Below are positions 1 through 5,202 of a DNA stretch of 5,918 nucleotides, one piece after another. The stretch covers positions 1 through 5,918 of the forward strand of contig JAKEEN010000042.1 in assembly GCA_022616575.1 (NCBI GenBank), given 5' to 3'. Within the stretch, counting starts at the first letter, position 1. Each line of letters begins with the position of its first letter. Origin of the DNA: Flammeovirgaceae bacterium. Lineage in GTDB: Bacteria; Bacteroidota; Bacteroidia; Cytophagales; Cyclobacteriaceae. The notes under the pieces were generated by a model. It searched no databases and was not told the DNA's origin. It worked only from the letters and a program-made list of their open reading frames with translations. A program made the position numbers and the translations under genes.

Positions 1-186
1 CGCCAGCACTCCGTGATAGGTCAGGAGATGGGTCCGCGGCCGGGGCACCAGCGCAGCCAGGCGGGCGAGGAGGTCGAGCGGATCGAAGGCCACGGCTCGC
101 GTCCCGTCCTTCCAGCGACGCCGCAACGCGTAGACCACGCGGCCGTCCTCGGCCACGGACAAGCGCTCGGTCGCGATCGGGGGGCG
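1..186 (-). mobile_element. IS91-family (Y2) transposase fragment, foreign high-GC DNA
   Basis: The minus strand is open from about 186 to the window edge and reads 62 residues beginning [10 protein letters not shown], then a stretch containing [34 protein letters not shown] and ending [10 protein letters not shown]. This succession (RPPxAxERL, VxYxLRRxWxDGT, FxPLxLLxxLAALVPxPR, YHGVLA) is how I know the C-terminal half of IS91/IS801-type putative transposases, rolling-circle enzymes with paired tyrosines. The fragment holds no catalytic region: the N-terminal part should lie toward higher coordinates but is replaced by accC, and the extreme C-terminus lies beyond the left edge. By hand count 137 of 186 bases are G or C (about 74%), far above the rest of the window. 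No IS terminus is visible at the junction. The identification rests on remembered family motifs. It is almost certainly not native to this locus as an intact element. Confidence 0.72.
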
Positions 187-190
187 GTAA
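184..190. other. Junction between host accC and foreign high-GC DNA
   Basis: Right of this point the minus strand encodes accC through ...SAAEIT. Left of it the reading frame that makes sense shifts by one and becomes IS91-type transposase, while GC content jumps to about 74%. The exact break cannot be fixed to the base because a few bases (around CCGC on the minus strand) fit either side. Confidence 0.75.
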
Positions 191-404
191 TTTCAGCAGC
201 CGAAATAATGCGGGGAATATTCAGGTATGATTCTTTTGAAGGGGCAGCCCCAATACAAACCGCTTCATCAGCAAAACGAACATGAAGACTCTCTCGATCT
301 GCCGTTGAATACACAGCTACCGTTTTGATGCCCATTTCTTTACATGTACGGATAACGCGAAGAGCGATTTCTCCCCTGTTAGCTATTAATATTTTTTTGA
401 ACAT
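187..404 (-). CDS. accC: Acetyl-CoA carboxylase biotin carboxylase subunit, truncated (N-terminal 73 residues)
   Basis: Biotin carboxylase carries out the ATP-dependent carboxylation of biotin on AccB, the first half-reaction of acetyl-CoA carboxylase in fatty acid synthesis (cytoplasm). The start [19 protein letters not shown] is the hallmark N-terminus of the family, followed by the Rossmann-like biotin carboxylase N-domain segment ([39 protein letters not shown]). The family should continue with ADAIHPGYGFLSEN, but after residue 73 the sequence switches to high-GC DNA. The frame stays open out of register as nonsense residues to a stop at 21-23. An intact protein is about 445-450 residues, so the ATP-grasp and C-terminal domains are missing here. 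The ATG at 404 has an AAGGA-like ribosome site about 5 bases upstream. accB lies 108 bases upstream, as expected for an accBC operon. The truncation probably reflects the junction at about 184-190 rather than natural gene decay. Confidence 0.9.
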
Positions 405-442
405 AAAATCCTTTTAGGAAAATCTCAAATAACAATTATCAA

Positions 443-506
443 ATCATAAACAAATTCCAAAAAATTAAACAAGCACTGTCTGAGAGTTGGAATTTGATAT
501 TTGAAA
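443..506. repeat. Inverted repeat with 7-bp periodicity between accB and accC
   Basis: CAAATTCCAA at 451-460 is the perfect reverse complement of TTGGAATTTG at 487-496, with a 26-base loop. Flanking sequence continues as AT-rich units in roughly 7-base steps (ATTTGAT, ATTTGAA to the right). In the accB-accC message it could form a 10-bp hairpin, but no U-run follows, so it is not a classical terminator. It resembles the element between pdxA and rsmA. Confidence 0.6.
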
Positions 507-512
507 TTTTAT

Positions 513-1067
513 TTAGTCGAGTTCCACTACAAAAAGTAACTGCTCATATTCTACCGGAGTAGCATTCTCTACCATCACCTTCACTACAGTACCGGAAACT
601 TCTGATTCGATTTCATTGAAGAGTTTCATGGCCTCAATAATGCATACCGTTTGGCCTTTAGAGATTTTATCACCCACAGAAACAAAAGGAGGTGAATCGG
701 GATTTGCGGAACGATAAAAGGTTCCGATCATCGGTGATTTAATCTCCACTGTTTTCTTTCCGGGTGCTGCTGCTTTCTCGGCTTTCGGTGCTGTTGCGGC
801 CGTTGCAGGAGCCGCAATGGTTGGCATGGCAGCAACGGGGGCGGCCATAACAGGCGCGGAGGCCTTTAGTATTTTTTGATCGGGTTCCTTCTTAATAGAA
901 AGTTTAAGTTCTTTGGTTTCGATGTTTACTTCATTAAGGCCTGACTTCGATATGAAATCAATCAGGTCGCGGATTTCACTTGTTTTCATTTCTGATGGGT
1001 TTGTGCCCGTTGTGGCAGATGCCTTGGCGGGTTTGTCTTTGGTTTTAGTTGGTCGAGCTTTGCTCAT
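513..1067 (-). CDS. accB: Biotin carboxyl carrier protein of acetyl-CoA carboxylase
   Basis: AccB carries the biotin that AccC carboxylates and that the carboxyltransferase uses to make malonyl-CoA. The 184-residue product has an N-terminal helix region (MKTSEIRDLIDFISKSGLNEVNIET, from residue 27), an Ala/Pro-rich flexible linker (about residues 65-104) and a biotinyl domain (about 107-184). The domain has the SPMIGTFYRS strand, the protruding-thumb segment ANPDSPPFVSVGD, and the biotinylation motif EAMKL with Lys148 as the predicted biotinyl-lysine. It follows efp by 22 bases and precedes accC by 108 bases. Two starts are possible. The family usually begins near MKTSEIRD (ATG at 989). I favour the ATG at 1067 because the extra 26 residues use ordinary coding-like codons, unlike the AT-rich spacers here, and leave normal operon spacing. 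Function is secure; the start is not. Confidence 0.93.
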   Translation of the reverse strand: MSKARPTKTKDKPAKASATTGTNPSEMKTSEIRDLIDFISKSGLNEVNIETKELKLSIKKEPDQKILKASAPVMAAPVAAMPTIAAPATAATAPKAEKAAAPGKKTVEIKSPMIGTFYRSANPDSPPFVSVGDKISKGQTVCIIEAMKLFNEIESEVSGTVVKVMVENATPVEYEQLLFVVELD

Positions 1068-1089
1068 AAAGTAACTAAATTTTAGTGAA

Positions 1090-1656
1090 TTAAGCTTTTA
1101 CCCTTTCAATGTACTCACCTGTGCGTGTATCTACCTTAATTTTTTCGCCAGAGTTAATAAAGAGAGGAACACGAATTTCCGCACCTGTTTCGATGGTTGC
1201 GGCCTTTAAGGTTCTGGTGGCTGTATCACCGGCAATGCCAGGTTCGGTGTACGTAACTTCTAATACCACATGTGCAGGTGCTTCTGCCGTTAATGGATTG
1301 GTACCATTCTCAAATACAATTAAAAGGGTGACACCCTCTTTAATGTAGTTCACAGAATCGCCAAGCAAAGTCTTATCAATGTAGATTTGATCGAATGTAT
1401 CGTTATCCATACATACCAGGCTGTCGCCATCGGCATAGAGGTATTGATATTCTTTGGTTTCAACACGCAACTGTTCTACCTCATCGCCAGGACGGAAGCG
1501 GTTTTCCACTACTTTACCGTTGCGGATATTTCTCATCTTCACTTGATAAAATGCCCGCAGGTTACCAGGCGTGCGATGTAATAGTTCTTCCACTTGAACT
1601 ACTTCACCGTTGTAACGGATGTAGTTGCCTTTGCTTAGATCAGAGATAGTTGCCAT
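1090..1656 (-). CDS. efp: Translation elongation factor P, variant with Asn at loop tip
   Basis: EF-P binds between the P and E sites of ribosomes stalled on polyproline and promotes peptide bond formation. The 188 residues cover the three usual domains: an N-terminal KOW-like domain (about 1-63), a middle OB domain (about 65-127; YQYLYADGD, MDNDTFDQI) and a C-terminal OB domain (about 130-187; PGIAGDTA, TGAEIRVPLFINSGEKIKVDTRTGEYIERVK, the family signature). Length matches E. coli EF-P (188). The domain I loop reads HRTPGNLRAF where E. coli has VKPGKGQAF. Gapless alignment puts Asn32 (codon 1561-1563) where the modified Lys34 of E. coli, or the rhamnosylated Arg of EarP organisms, would be. 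The ATG at 1656 gives the canonical MAT start. It is 70 bases downstream of fabH, across a heptamer repeat array, and 22 bases upstream of accB. Confidence 0.95.
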   Translation of the reverse strand: MATISDLSKGNYIRYNGEVVQVEELLHRTPGNLRAFYQVKMRNIRNGKVVENRFRPGDEVEQLRVETKEYQYLYADGDSLVCMDNDTFDQIYIDKTLLGDSVNYIKEGVTLLIVFENGTNPLTAEAPAHVVLEVTYTEPGIAGDTATRTLKAATIETGAEIRVPLFINSGEKIKVDTRTGEYIERVKA

Positions 1657-1662
1657 TTAGTA

Positions 1663-1729
1663 TTTACGATTTACGATTTTTGATTTACAATTTTTTCCTT
1701 ACGATTAAACGATTAACGATTAACGATTA
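1663..1729. repeat. Tandem 7-bp repeat array between fabH and efp
   Basis: On the plus strand 1663-1690 holds four phased heptads (TTTACGA, TTTACGA, TTTTTGA, TTTACAA). After a 10-base spacer, 1701-1729 holds four ACGATTA units, the first with one extra A. ACGATTA is TTAACGA in another phase, one base away from TTTACGA, so both blocks are the same heptamer. The fabH TAA stop (1727-1729) lies inside the last unit. Nearly the whole spacer is made of this repeat. Confidence 0.85.
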
Positions 1730-2722
1730 ACTGTTATACCCCCACTTCACATAGATAGCGCCCCATGTAAAGCCTCCGCCAAATGCAGCAATAATAATGT
1801 TATCGCCTTTCTTTAGCTTCTTTTCATAATCCCAAAGCAAAAGCGGAATTGTGCCTGCGGTAGTATTGCCATATTTCTCAATATTCATCATTACCTTATC
1901 TTCGGTGATGCCCATTCTCTCGGCCGTGTAGTCAATGATGCGTTTGTTCGCCTGATGCGGTGCGAGCCAGGCGATGTCGCTTCCTTTTAGACCATTGCGT
2001 TCCATTACTTTGGCAGAAATATCAGCCATGTTAGTTACGGCAAATTTGAAGACAGTACTTCCTTCCTGGTAAACATAATGAAGTCGTGCATCTACCGATT
2101 CTCTTGTAGCAGGCATGCGACTTCCACCTGCTTTCATATTTAAAAATTGCGCTCCGTTTCCATCACTACGATGAATAGAATCGATGATACCGAAATGCTC
2201 GGTTGTTGGCTCCAACATCACGGCTCCACAGCCATCGCCAAAAATGATACACGTAGTTCTGTCTTGATAATTAATAATGGATGACATTTTATCGCCCCCC
2301 ACAACAATCACTTTTTTGTACACACCCGATTCGATGAACTTAGCACCTGTTGTAAGTGCATAGATAAAACCTGAGCAGGCAGCACTGATATCGAAGTTAA
2401 AGGCATTGGTGGCGCCCACTTCAGCGGCAATTAAATTGGCGGTTGCCGGGAACGGCATGTCGGGAGTGATCGTAGCACAGATGATAAGGTCTACTTCAAG
2501 CGGACTTGTCTTTGTCTTCTCAAGCAGTTGTTGCACTGCCTTGATGCCCATATATGAAGTTCCCAGTCCTTCCCCTTTTAATATCCTTCTTTCTTTGATT
2601 CCAGTTCGGGATGTAATCCACTCATCAGTAGTTTCCACCATTTTCTCCAGTTCCTTATTACTTAGCACATAATCCGGAACATAACCGCCTACGCCTGTAA
2701 TTGCCGCTCTGATTTTATTCAT
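1727..2722 (-). CDS. fabH: 3-oxoacyl-[acyl-carrier-protein] synthase III (KAS III)
   Basis: FabH condenses an acyl-CoA primer (acetyl-CoA or a branched starter) with malonyl-ACP, starting type II fatty acid synthesis. The 331-residue product begins [17 protein letters not shown]. It has the thiolase-fold landmarks [16 protein letters not shown] (31-46), the nucleophile Cys116 in SAACSGF, His256 in APHQAN and Asn286 in YGNTTAGT, and ends with the GGGFTWGA glycine-rich segment. The Cys-His-Asn triad is complete, so it should be active. An upstream ATG at 2773 would add 17 residues, but those codons are a terminator hairpin and its T-rich tail, so the ATG at 2722 is the start. rpmF lies 148 bases upstream; plsX, often between rpmF and fabH in other bacteria, is absent. 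The stop codon is embedded in a heptamer array. Confidence 0.96.
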   Translation of the reverse strand: MNKIRAAITGVGGYVPDYVLSNKELEKMVETTDEWITSRTGIKERRILKGEGLGTSYMGIKAVQQLLEKTKTSPLEVDLIICATITPDMPFPATANLIAAEVGATNAFNFDISAACSGFIYALTTGAKFIESGVYKKVIVVGGDKMSSIINYQDRTTCIIFGDGCGAVMLEPTTEHFGIIDSIHRSDGNGAQFLNMKAGGSRMPATRESVDARLHYVYQEGSTVFKFAVTNMADISAKVMERNGLKGSDIAWLAPHQANKRIIDYTAERMGITEDKVMMNIEKYGNTTAGTIPLLLWDYEKKLKKGDNIIIAAFGGGFTWGAIYVKWGYNS

Positions 2723-2737
2723 TGCTTTTTTGGGTTC

Positions 2738-2773
2738 AAATAAAAAATAAAATGCCCGGCAAAAACCGAGCAT
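2738..2773 (-). terminator. Rho-independent terminator or attenuator before fabH
   Basis: On the minus strand ATGCTCGG (2773-2766) pairs with CCGGGCAT (2759-2752) as an 8-bp stem with one G-U pair and a 6-base loop. It is followed at once by a T-rich tail (2751-2738) with 12 T among 14 bases. The plus strand lacks a T-run after the stem, so it acts only in the direction of these genes. It lies about 100 bases after the rpmF stop and 15 bases before the fabH ATG. Confidence 0.75.
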
Positions 2774-2870
2774 AGTGAAAGAGGATATTAACTAAACGAT
2801 GCAATACTTACTACAAAGCTGTTTGGCCGGTGTATACCGATTCACAGTGGAGTAATTCACATCCGCTCAA

Positions 2871-3062
2871 TTAAGCTAATACTTCTTTTTCCATCACCAC
2901 TTTACCCTTAAAGTAAAGTTTCCCTTCGTGCCAGAAAGCACGGTGGGGCAGGTGATGTTCACCGGTGGTAGGGCACACCGCTAACTGTTTTGGAGTAGCT
3001 TTGTAGTGTGTCCTTCTTTTATCTCTCCGTGTTTTCGAGGTTTTTCGTTTCGGATTTGGCAT
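2871..3062 (-). CDS. rpmF: 50S ribosomal protein bL32, zinc-ligand-poor form
   Basis: bL32 is a small basic protein of the large ribosomal subunit. The 63-residue product begins [21 protein letters not shown], the usual N-terminus, followed by [17 protein letters not shown] and the C-terminal segment LYFKGKVV. Zinc-binding bL32 proteins carry two CxxC pairs. Here only Cys30 remains (CPTTG in place of CPNCG), and the second pair is replaced by a WHEGKLYF stretch, so tetrahedral zinc binding as in the C+ form is unlikely. It lies 124 bases beyond the YceD-family stop, or 19 bases beyond the end of that gene's detached tail. The YceD-rpmF pairing is widespread in bacteria. A terminator-like hairpin follows before fabH. 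Confidence 0.95.
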   Translation of the reverse strand: MPNPKRKTSKTRRDKRRTHYKATPKQLAVCPTTGEHHLPHRAFWHEGKLYFKGKVVMEKEVLA

Positions 3063-3081
3063 AACTCTATATAATTAAACG

Positions 3082-3186
3082 TTACTGTTTCAATTTTTTT
3101 AATGCGGCCCATCTTGGGTCTTCATCTTTGTCTGATAGCTCAGTCTCTGATGTAAAAACTATTCTGCCTTCGCCTTCACTTTCGTC
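3082..3186 (-). pseudogene. Detached C-terminal tail of the YceD/DUF177 gene, after an in-frame stop
   Basis: Directly after the TAA at 3187-3189 the same frame continues for 34 codons (DESEGEGRIVFTSETE through DPRWAALKKLKQ) and ends at a TAA at 3082-3084, 19 bases before rpmF. The acidic stretch followed by DPRWxxLKKLK is the C-terminal end I expect for Bacteroidota YceD/DUF177 proteins. This is therefore lost coding sequence rather than spacer. No start codon lies suitably for separate translation. Confidence 0.72.
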
Positions 3187-3591
3187 TTAATCTTTATATT
3201 TTGGATGAAGCTTTTTGATCGTAATTTCAAGGGTGATGAACTCATACATATACTGTCCTAAATCAAGCTGGTCAGTATCGCGGCTGATCATCACAATCTC
3301 ATCGCTCAACTCTTTGTTTTCATCTCCGTATTTGAAAACGATCTTTCTCCCGGTTTCAATCGGGAAGTCAAACGGTTCTAAACTTCGGTCGCACACAAGG
3401 CTTGTTTTGCCAGATATTTTAAAGTCGGCCTCTAAAAACGTTTCGTGTTTGTTGAGCGCCACATTCACTGTAAAGTCTCCCTGGTGGATGGTATCACTGC
3501 CAAAACTCTTGAAAAAAGCATCAGTCAGATGGTAGTCAAACTGATGGATTTTGTTGCTGAGGCCTGTGATATTTACCTTAAAACCCTTCAT
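3187..3591 (-). CDS. YceD/DUF177 family protein, apparently truncated by a nonsense codon
   Basis: YceD/DUF177 proteins are nearly always encoded beside rpmF and are linked to accumulation of large-subunit (23S) rRNA; the biochemical role is unclear. From the ATG at 3591 the product is 134 residues, with the family's conserved CDRSLEPFDFPIE segment in the middle (SLVCDRS, Cys at about residue 67), an acidic LSDEIVMISRDTDQLDLGQYMYEFI helix segment, and LHPKYKD at the end. The TAA at 3187-3189 stops it where the family normally continues; the missing tail is readable in frame just beyond. Without the stop it would be about 169 residues. An ATG at 3627 would add MFWVRIKTELLF, which does not look family-like. 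Either the product is truncated, or the stop is a sequencing error (one base from GAA or CAA). A Bacteroidota-type -7 box lies at 3673-3680. Confidence 0.85.
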   Translation of the reverse strand: MKGFKVNITGLSNKIHQFDYHLTDAFFKSFGSDTIHQGDFTVNVALNKHETFLEADFKISGKTSLVCDRSLEPFDFPIETGRKIVFKYGDENKELSDEIVMISRDTDQLDLGQYMYEFITLEITIKKLHPKYKD

Positions 3592-3672
3592 AAACAGCAG
3601 TTCGGTCTTTATCCGAACCCAAAACATGCCTTAAAAAGCGCCAAAATTGCCCTTCCTAAGCAAAATAGTCGG

Positions 3673-3680
3673 CAAATTTA
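3673..3680 (-). promoter_or_regulatory. Candidate -7 promoter box upstream of the YceD-rpmF genes
   Basis: The minus strand reads TAAATTTG, an exact match to the Bacteroidota -7 consensus TAnnTTTG, about 80 bases upstream of the preferred YceD start. About 20 bases further upstream is CTTTT, only a partial match to the -33 TTG element. Such matches arise easily in AT-rich DNA. Confidence 0.35.
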
Positions 3681-3705
3681 GAAGAATTAATGAGAATTTA
3701 AAAGT

Positions 3706-4092
3706 TTAGATGTATTGACTGAGCGCCTCGCTTTTGAACTCAGGATCGTCCCTCCGGTCGAGGTTTTGCATGAAGAAATCGATGATACTTTTCTTGAAGC
3801 CCAGCTTGATGGCAATGTTCTTACAAAAGATAATCTCGCTTTCGAAGACATTTTGATCGACCAGGACTAATTCAATAATGGACTTAAGGTATTCAAACTT
3901 TTGGTCGGGCGAGAGCGCCCCTAGCGATTCAATCGGTTCGGGGTTGCGGATAAGTTGATGAACCTGGTCTTCGGGAAAAGATCTTTCTTTGGCAATCTTA
4001 AAAATCATGTCGCGCTCTACCCGTGCAAAATGTTTGTCTGCTTCCGCGAGTTGTATAAGAATGTTTAATTGTTTCTTTGTTATGATATCCAT
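3706..4092 (-). CDS. TerB-like (tellurite resistance TerB / DjlA N-terminal fold) small protein
   Basis: The 128-residue product starts MDIITKKQLNILIQLAEADKHFARVERDMIFKIAKE and has a second similar helical piece, LVLVDQNVFESEIIFCKNIAIKLGF (about 76-99). The pattern 'small hydrophobic helix, acidic A-D-x-x-F-x-x-x-E loop, helix', occurring twice, is typical of the TerB-like all-helical fold, in which the acidic residues (here around Glu17, Asp19, Glu26 and Asp79, Glu84, Glu86) may bind metal. There is no signal peptide or membrane helix, so it is probably cytoplasmic. The open frame extends upstream to a TTG at 4113, but the ATG at 4092 starts the conserved part. It sits 91 bases after pdxA and about 115 bases before the YceD start, on the same strand. 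No other ter gene is nearby, so tellurite resistance should not be assumed. The specific function is unknown. Confidence 0.7.
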   Translation of the reverse strand: MDIITKKQLNILIQLAEADKHFARVERDMIFKIAKERSFPEDQVHQLIRNPEPIESLGALSPDQKFEYLKSIIELVLVDQNVFESEIIFCKNIAIKLGFKKSIIDFFMQNLDRRDDPEFKSEALSQYI

Positions 4093-4180
4093 TTCAACAT
4101 TTGGTTGGCGCAAAATATATAAAAGGAGTTGCTATTAAGAGAATGAGCGATGGCAGGGTGAAAAAGTTATATGAATGGAT

Positions 4181-5191
4181 TTATTTTTCTGTCAACTGCG
4201 GAAGTCTGCTGGTCACAATATCCACTGCAGTGAACAAAGCTTTTAGCATCGATTGTTCCCGTGCCTGATTCTTGCCTGCAAGATTATAAGCTGTTCCATG
4301 ATCAGGTGAAGTGCGCACCACCGGCAGTCCGGCTGTGAAATTAACGCCTGTATCAAAAGCCAGCGACTTGAAAGGCACCAGGCCCTGATCATGATACATG
4401 GCTAAGATACCATCGAAGCGACCATGCTGACTGGTAGCAAAGAAGCCATCGGCTGGAAGCGGGCCGAAAACTAATTTTCCTTTATTCTTAAAGTCCTGTA
4501 CTACGGGTTTAATAATCTGATCATCCTCTGTTCCAATCAATCCATTGTCACCTGCATGGGGGTTAAGGCCCAGCACAGCCATTTTAGGTTTTGAAATTCC
4601 GAAGTCTTGTTTTAACGATTGTTCAAGTAATCTCAATTTAGTTTCTACTTTCTCCTTTGTGATTTGTGCGGCAACATCTTTAATAGGAATGTGGCCTGTT
4701 ACTAAGCCGACCCGTAACGTTTCGCTCACCATGAGCATAAGACTATCTTTAACGCCAAAAAATTCGGTTAGAAATTCTGTATGGCCTTTGTAAGGGAAAT
4801 CGTTGCTGTGTATGGTGTGTTTATCGATAGGGGCAGTCACTAAGGCGTCAAGTAGGCCTTCTTTCAATTCTTGAGTGGCGGTTTTGAGTGCCAACCATGC
4901 CGCTCTTCCAGAATCGGTGCTTGCTTTACCAGGAATGATTTCAATTTGATCTTCCCAGCAATTCACCACATTAATACTCTTGGCAGCAAACTGACCTTTG
5001 GTTTTTACCTGGCTGTAATTGAATTCTTCGAGGTTTACAATTTTTTTATAGAATGATAGCACGCGCGATGATCCATAAATAACGGGAGTGAATAAGTTTG
5101 TAACACGTGAGTCGGCCAGTGCTTTAATCACTACTTCCGGGCCAATGCCATTTAAGTCGCCAAGCGAAATGCCGATGCGGGGTTTATTCAT
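4181..5191 (-). CDS. pdxA: 4-hydroxythreonine-4-phosphate dehydrogenase
   Basis: PdxA oxidises 4-phosphohydroxy-L-threonine with NAD(P)+; the product decarboxylates to 3-amino-1-hydroxyacetone 1-phosphate, which PdxJ uses to make pyridoxine 5'-phosphate (DXP-dependent vitamin B6 pathway). The 336-residue product begins MNKPRIGISLGDLNGIGPEVV and carries the family motifs ALVTAPIDK (117-124), YKGHTEFL (134-141), GLVTGHIP with His167, GLNPHAGDNG with His212, MYHDQGL with His267, and RTSPDHGTA (293-301). The three histidines match the divalent-metal ligands of E. coli PdxA (166, 211, 266). Length matches the family (about 330). An in-frame TTG at 5197 would add two residues; the ATG at 5191 is preferred. 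It is divergent from rsmA, a pairing found elsewhere in Bacteroidota. Confidence 0.97.
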   Translation of the reverse strand: MNKPRIGISLGDLNGIGPEVVIKALADSRVTNLFTPVIYGSSRVLSFYKKIVNLEEFNYSQVKTKGQFAAKSINVVNCWEDQIEIIPGKASTDSGRAAWLALKTATQELKEGLLDALVTAPIDKHTIHSNDFPYKGHTEFLTEFFGVKDSLMLMVSETLRVGLVTGHIPIKDVAAQITKEKVETKLRLLEQSLKQDFGISKPKMAVLGLNPHAGDNGLIGTEDDQIIKPVVQDFKNKGKLVFGPLPADGFFATSQHGRFDGILAMYHDQGLVPFKSLAFDTGVNFTAGLPVVRTSPDHGTAYNLAGKNQAREQSMLKALFTAVDIVTSRLPQLTEK

Positions 5192-5194
5192 ATT

Positions 5195-5202
5195 CAAAAT
5201 TA
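5195..5202 (-). promoter_or_regulatory. TAATTTTG box directly before pdxA
   Basis: The minus strand has TAATTTTG, an exact TAnnTTTG match, ending 3 bases before the pdxA ATG. If used, transcription would start at or next to the ATG and give an essentially leaderless message. No clear TTG element is seen at the -33 distance, so it may be a chance match within the repeat. Confidence 0.2.

Noticed and set aside
21..186. Continuation of the accC frame past residue 73
   Set aside because: The residues ([12 protein letters not shown]...) bear no relation to biotin carboxylase and are the out-of-frame reading of the transposase DNA.
13..285. Plus-strand open frame of 90 codons across the junction
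   Set aside because: It runs antisense to accC and the transposase fragment and has no family-like sequence; it is a shadow frame lengthened by high GC.
1663..1729. CRISPR array
   Set aside because: Units are 7 bases with no unique spacers, so this is a simple tandem repeat.
2723..2773. FabH start at the ATG at 2773
   Set aside because: The added 17 residues are a translated hairpin and T-rich tail, while [16 protein letters not shown] at 2722 is the normal family start.
3600..3618. Hairpin GTTCGG / CCGAAC just upstream of the YceD start as a terminator or riboswitch
   Set aside because: The 6-bp stem has no T-run after it and no wider structure; it could slightly affect translation, but there is no support for a named element.
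4093..4180. Terminator or promoter between pdxA and the TerB-like gene
   Set aside because: No stable hairpin with a T-run was found, and TATATATTTTG is close to but not an exact TAnnTTTG match at a convincing spacing.
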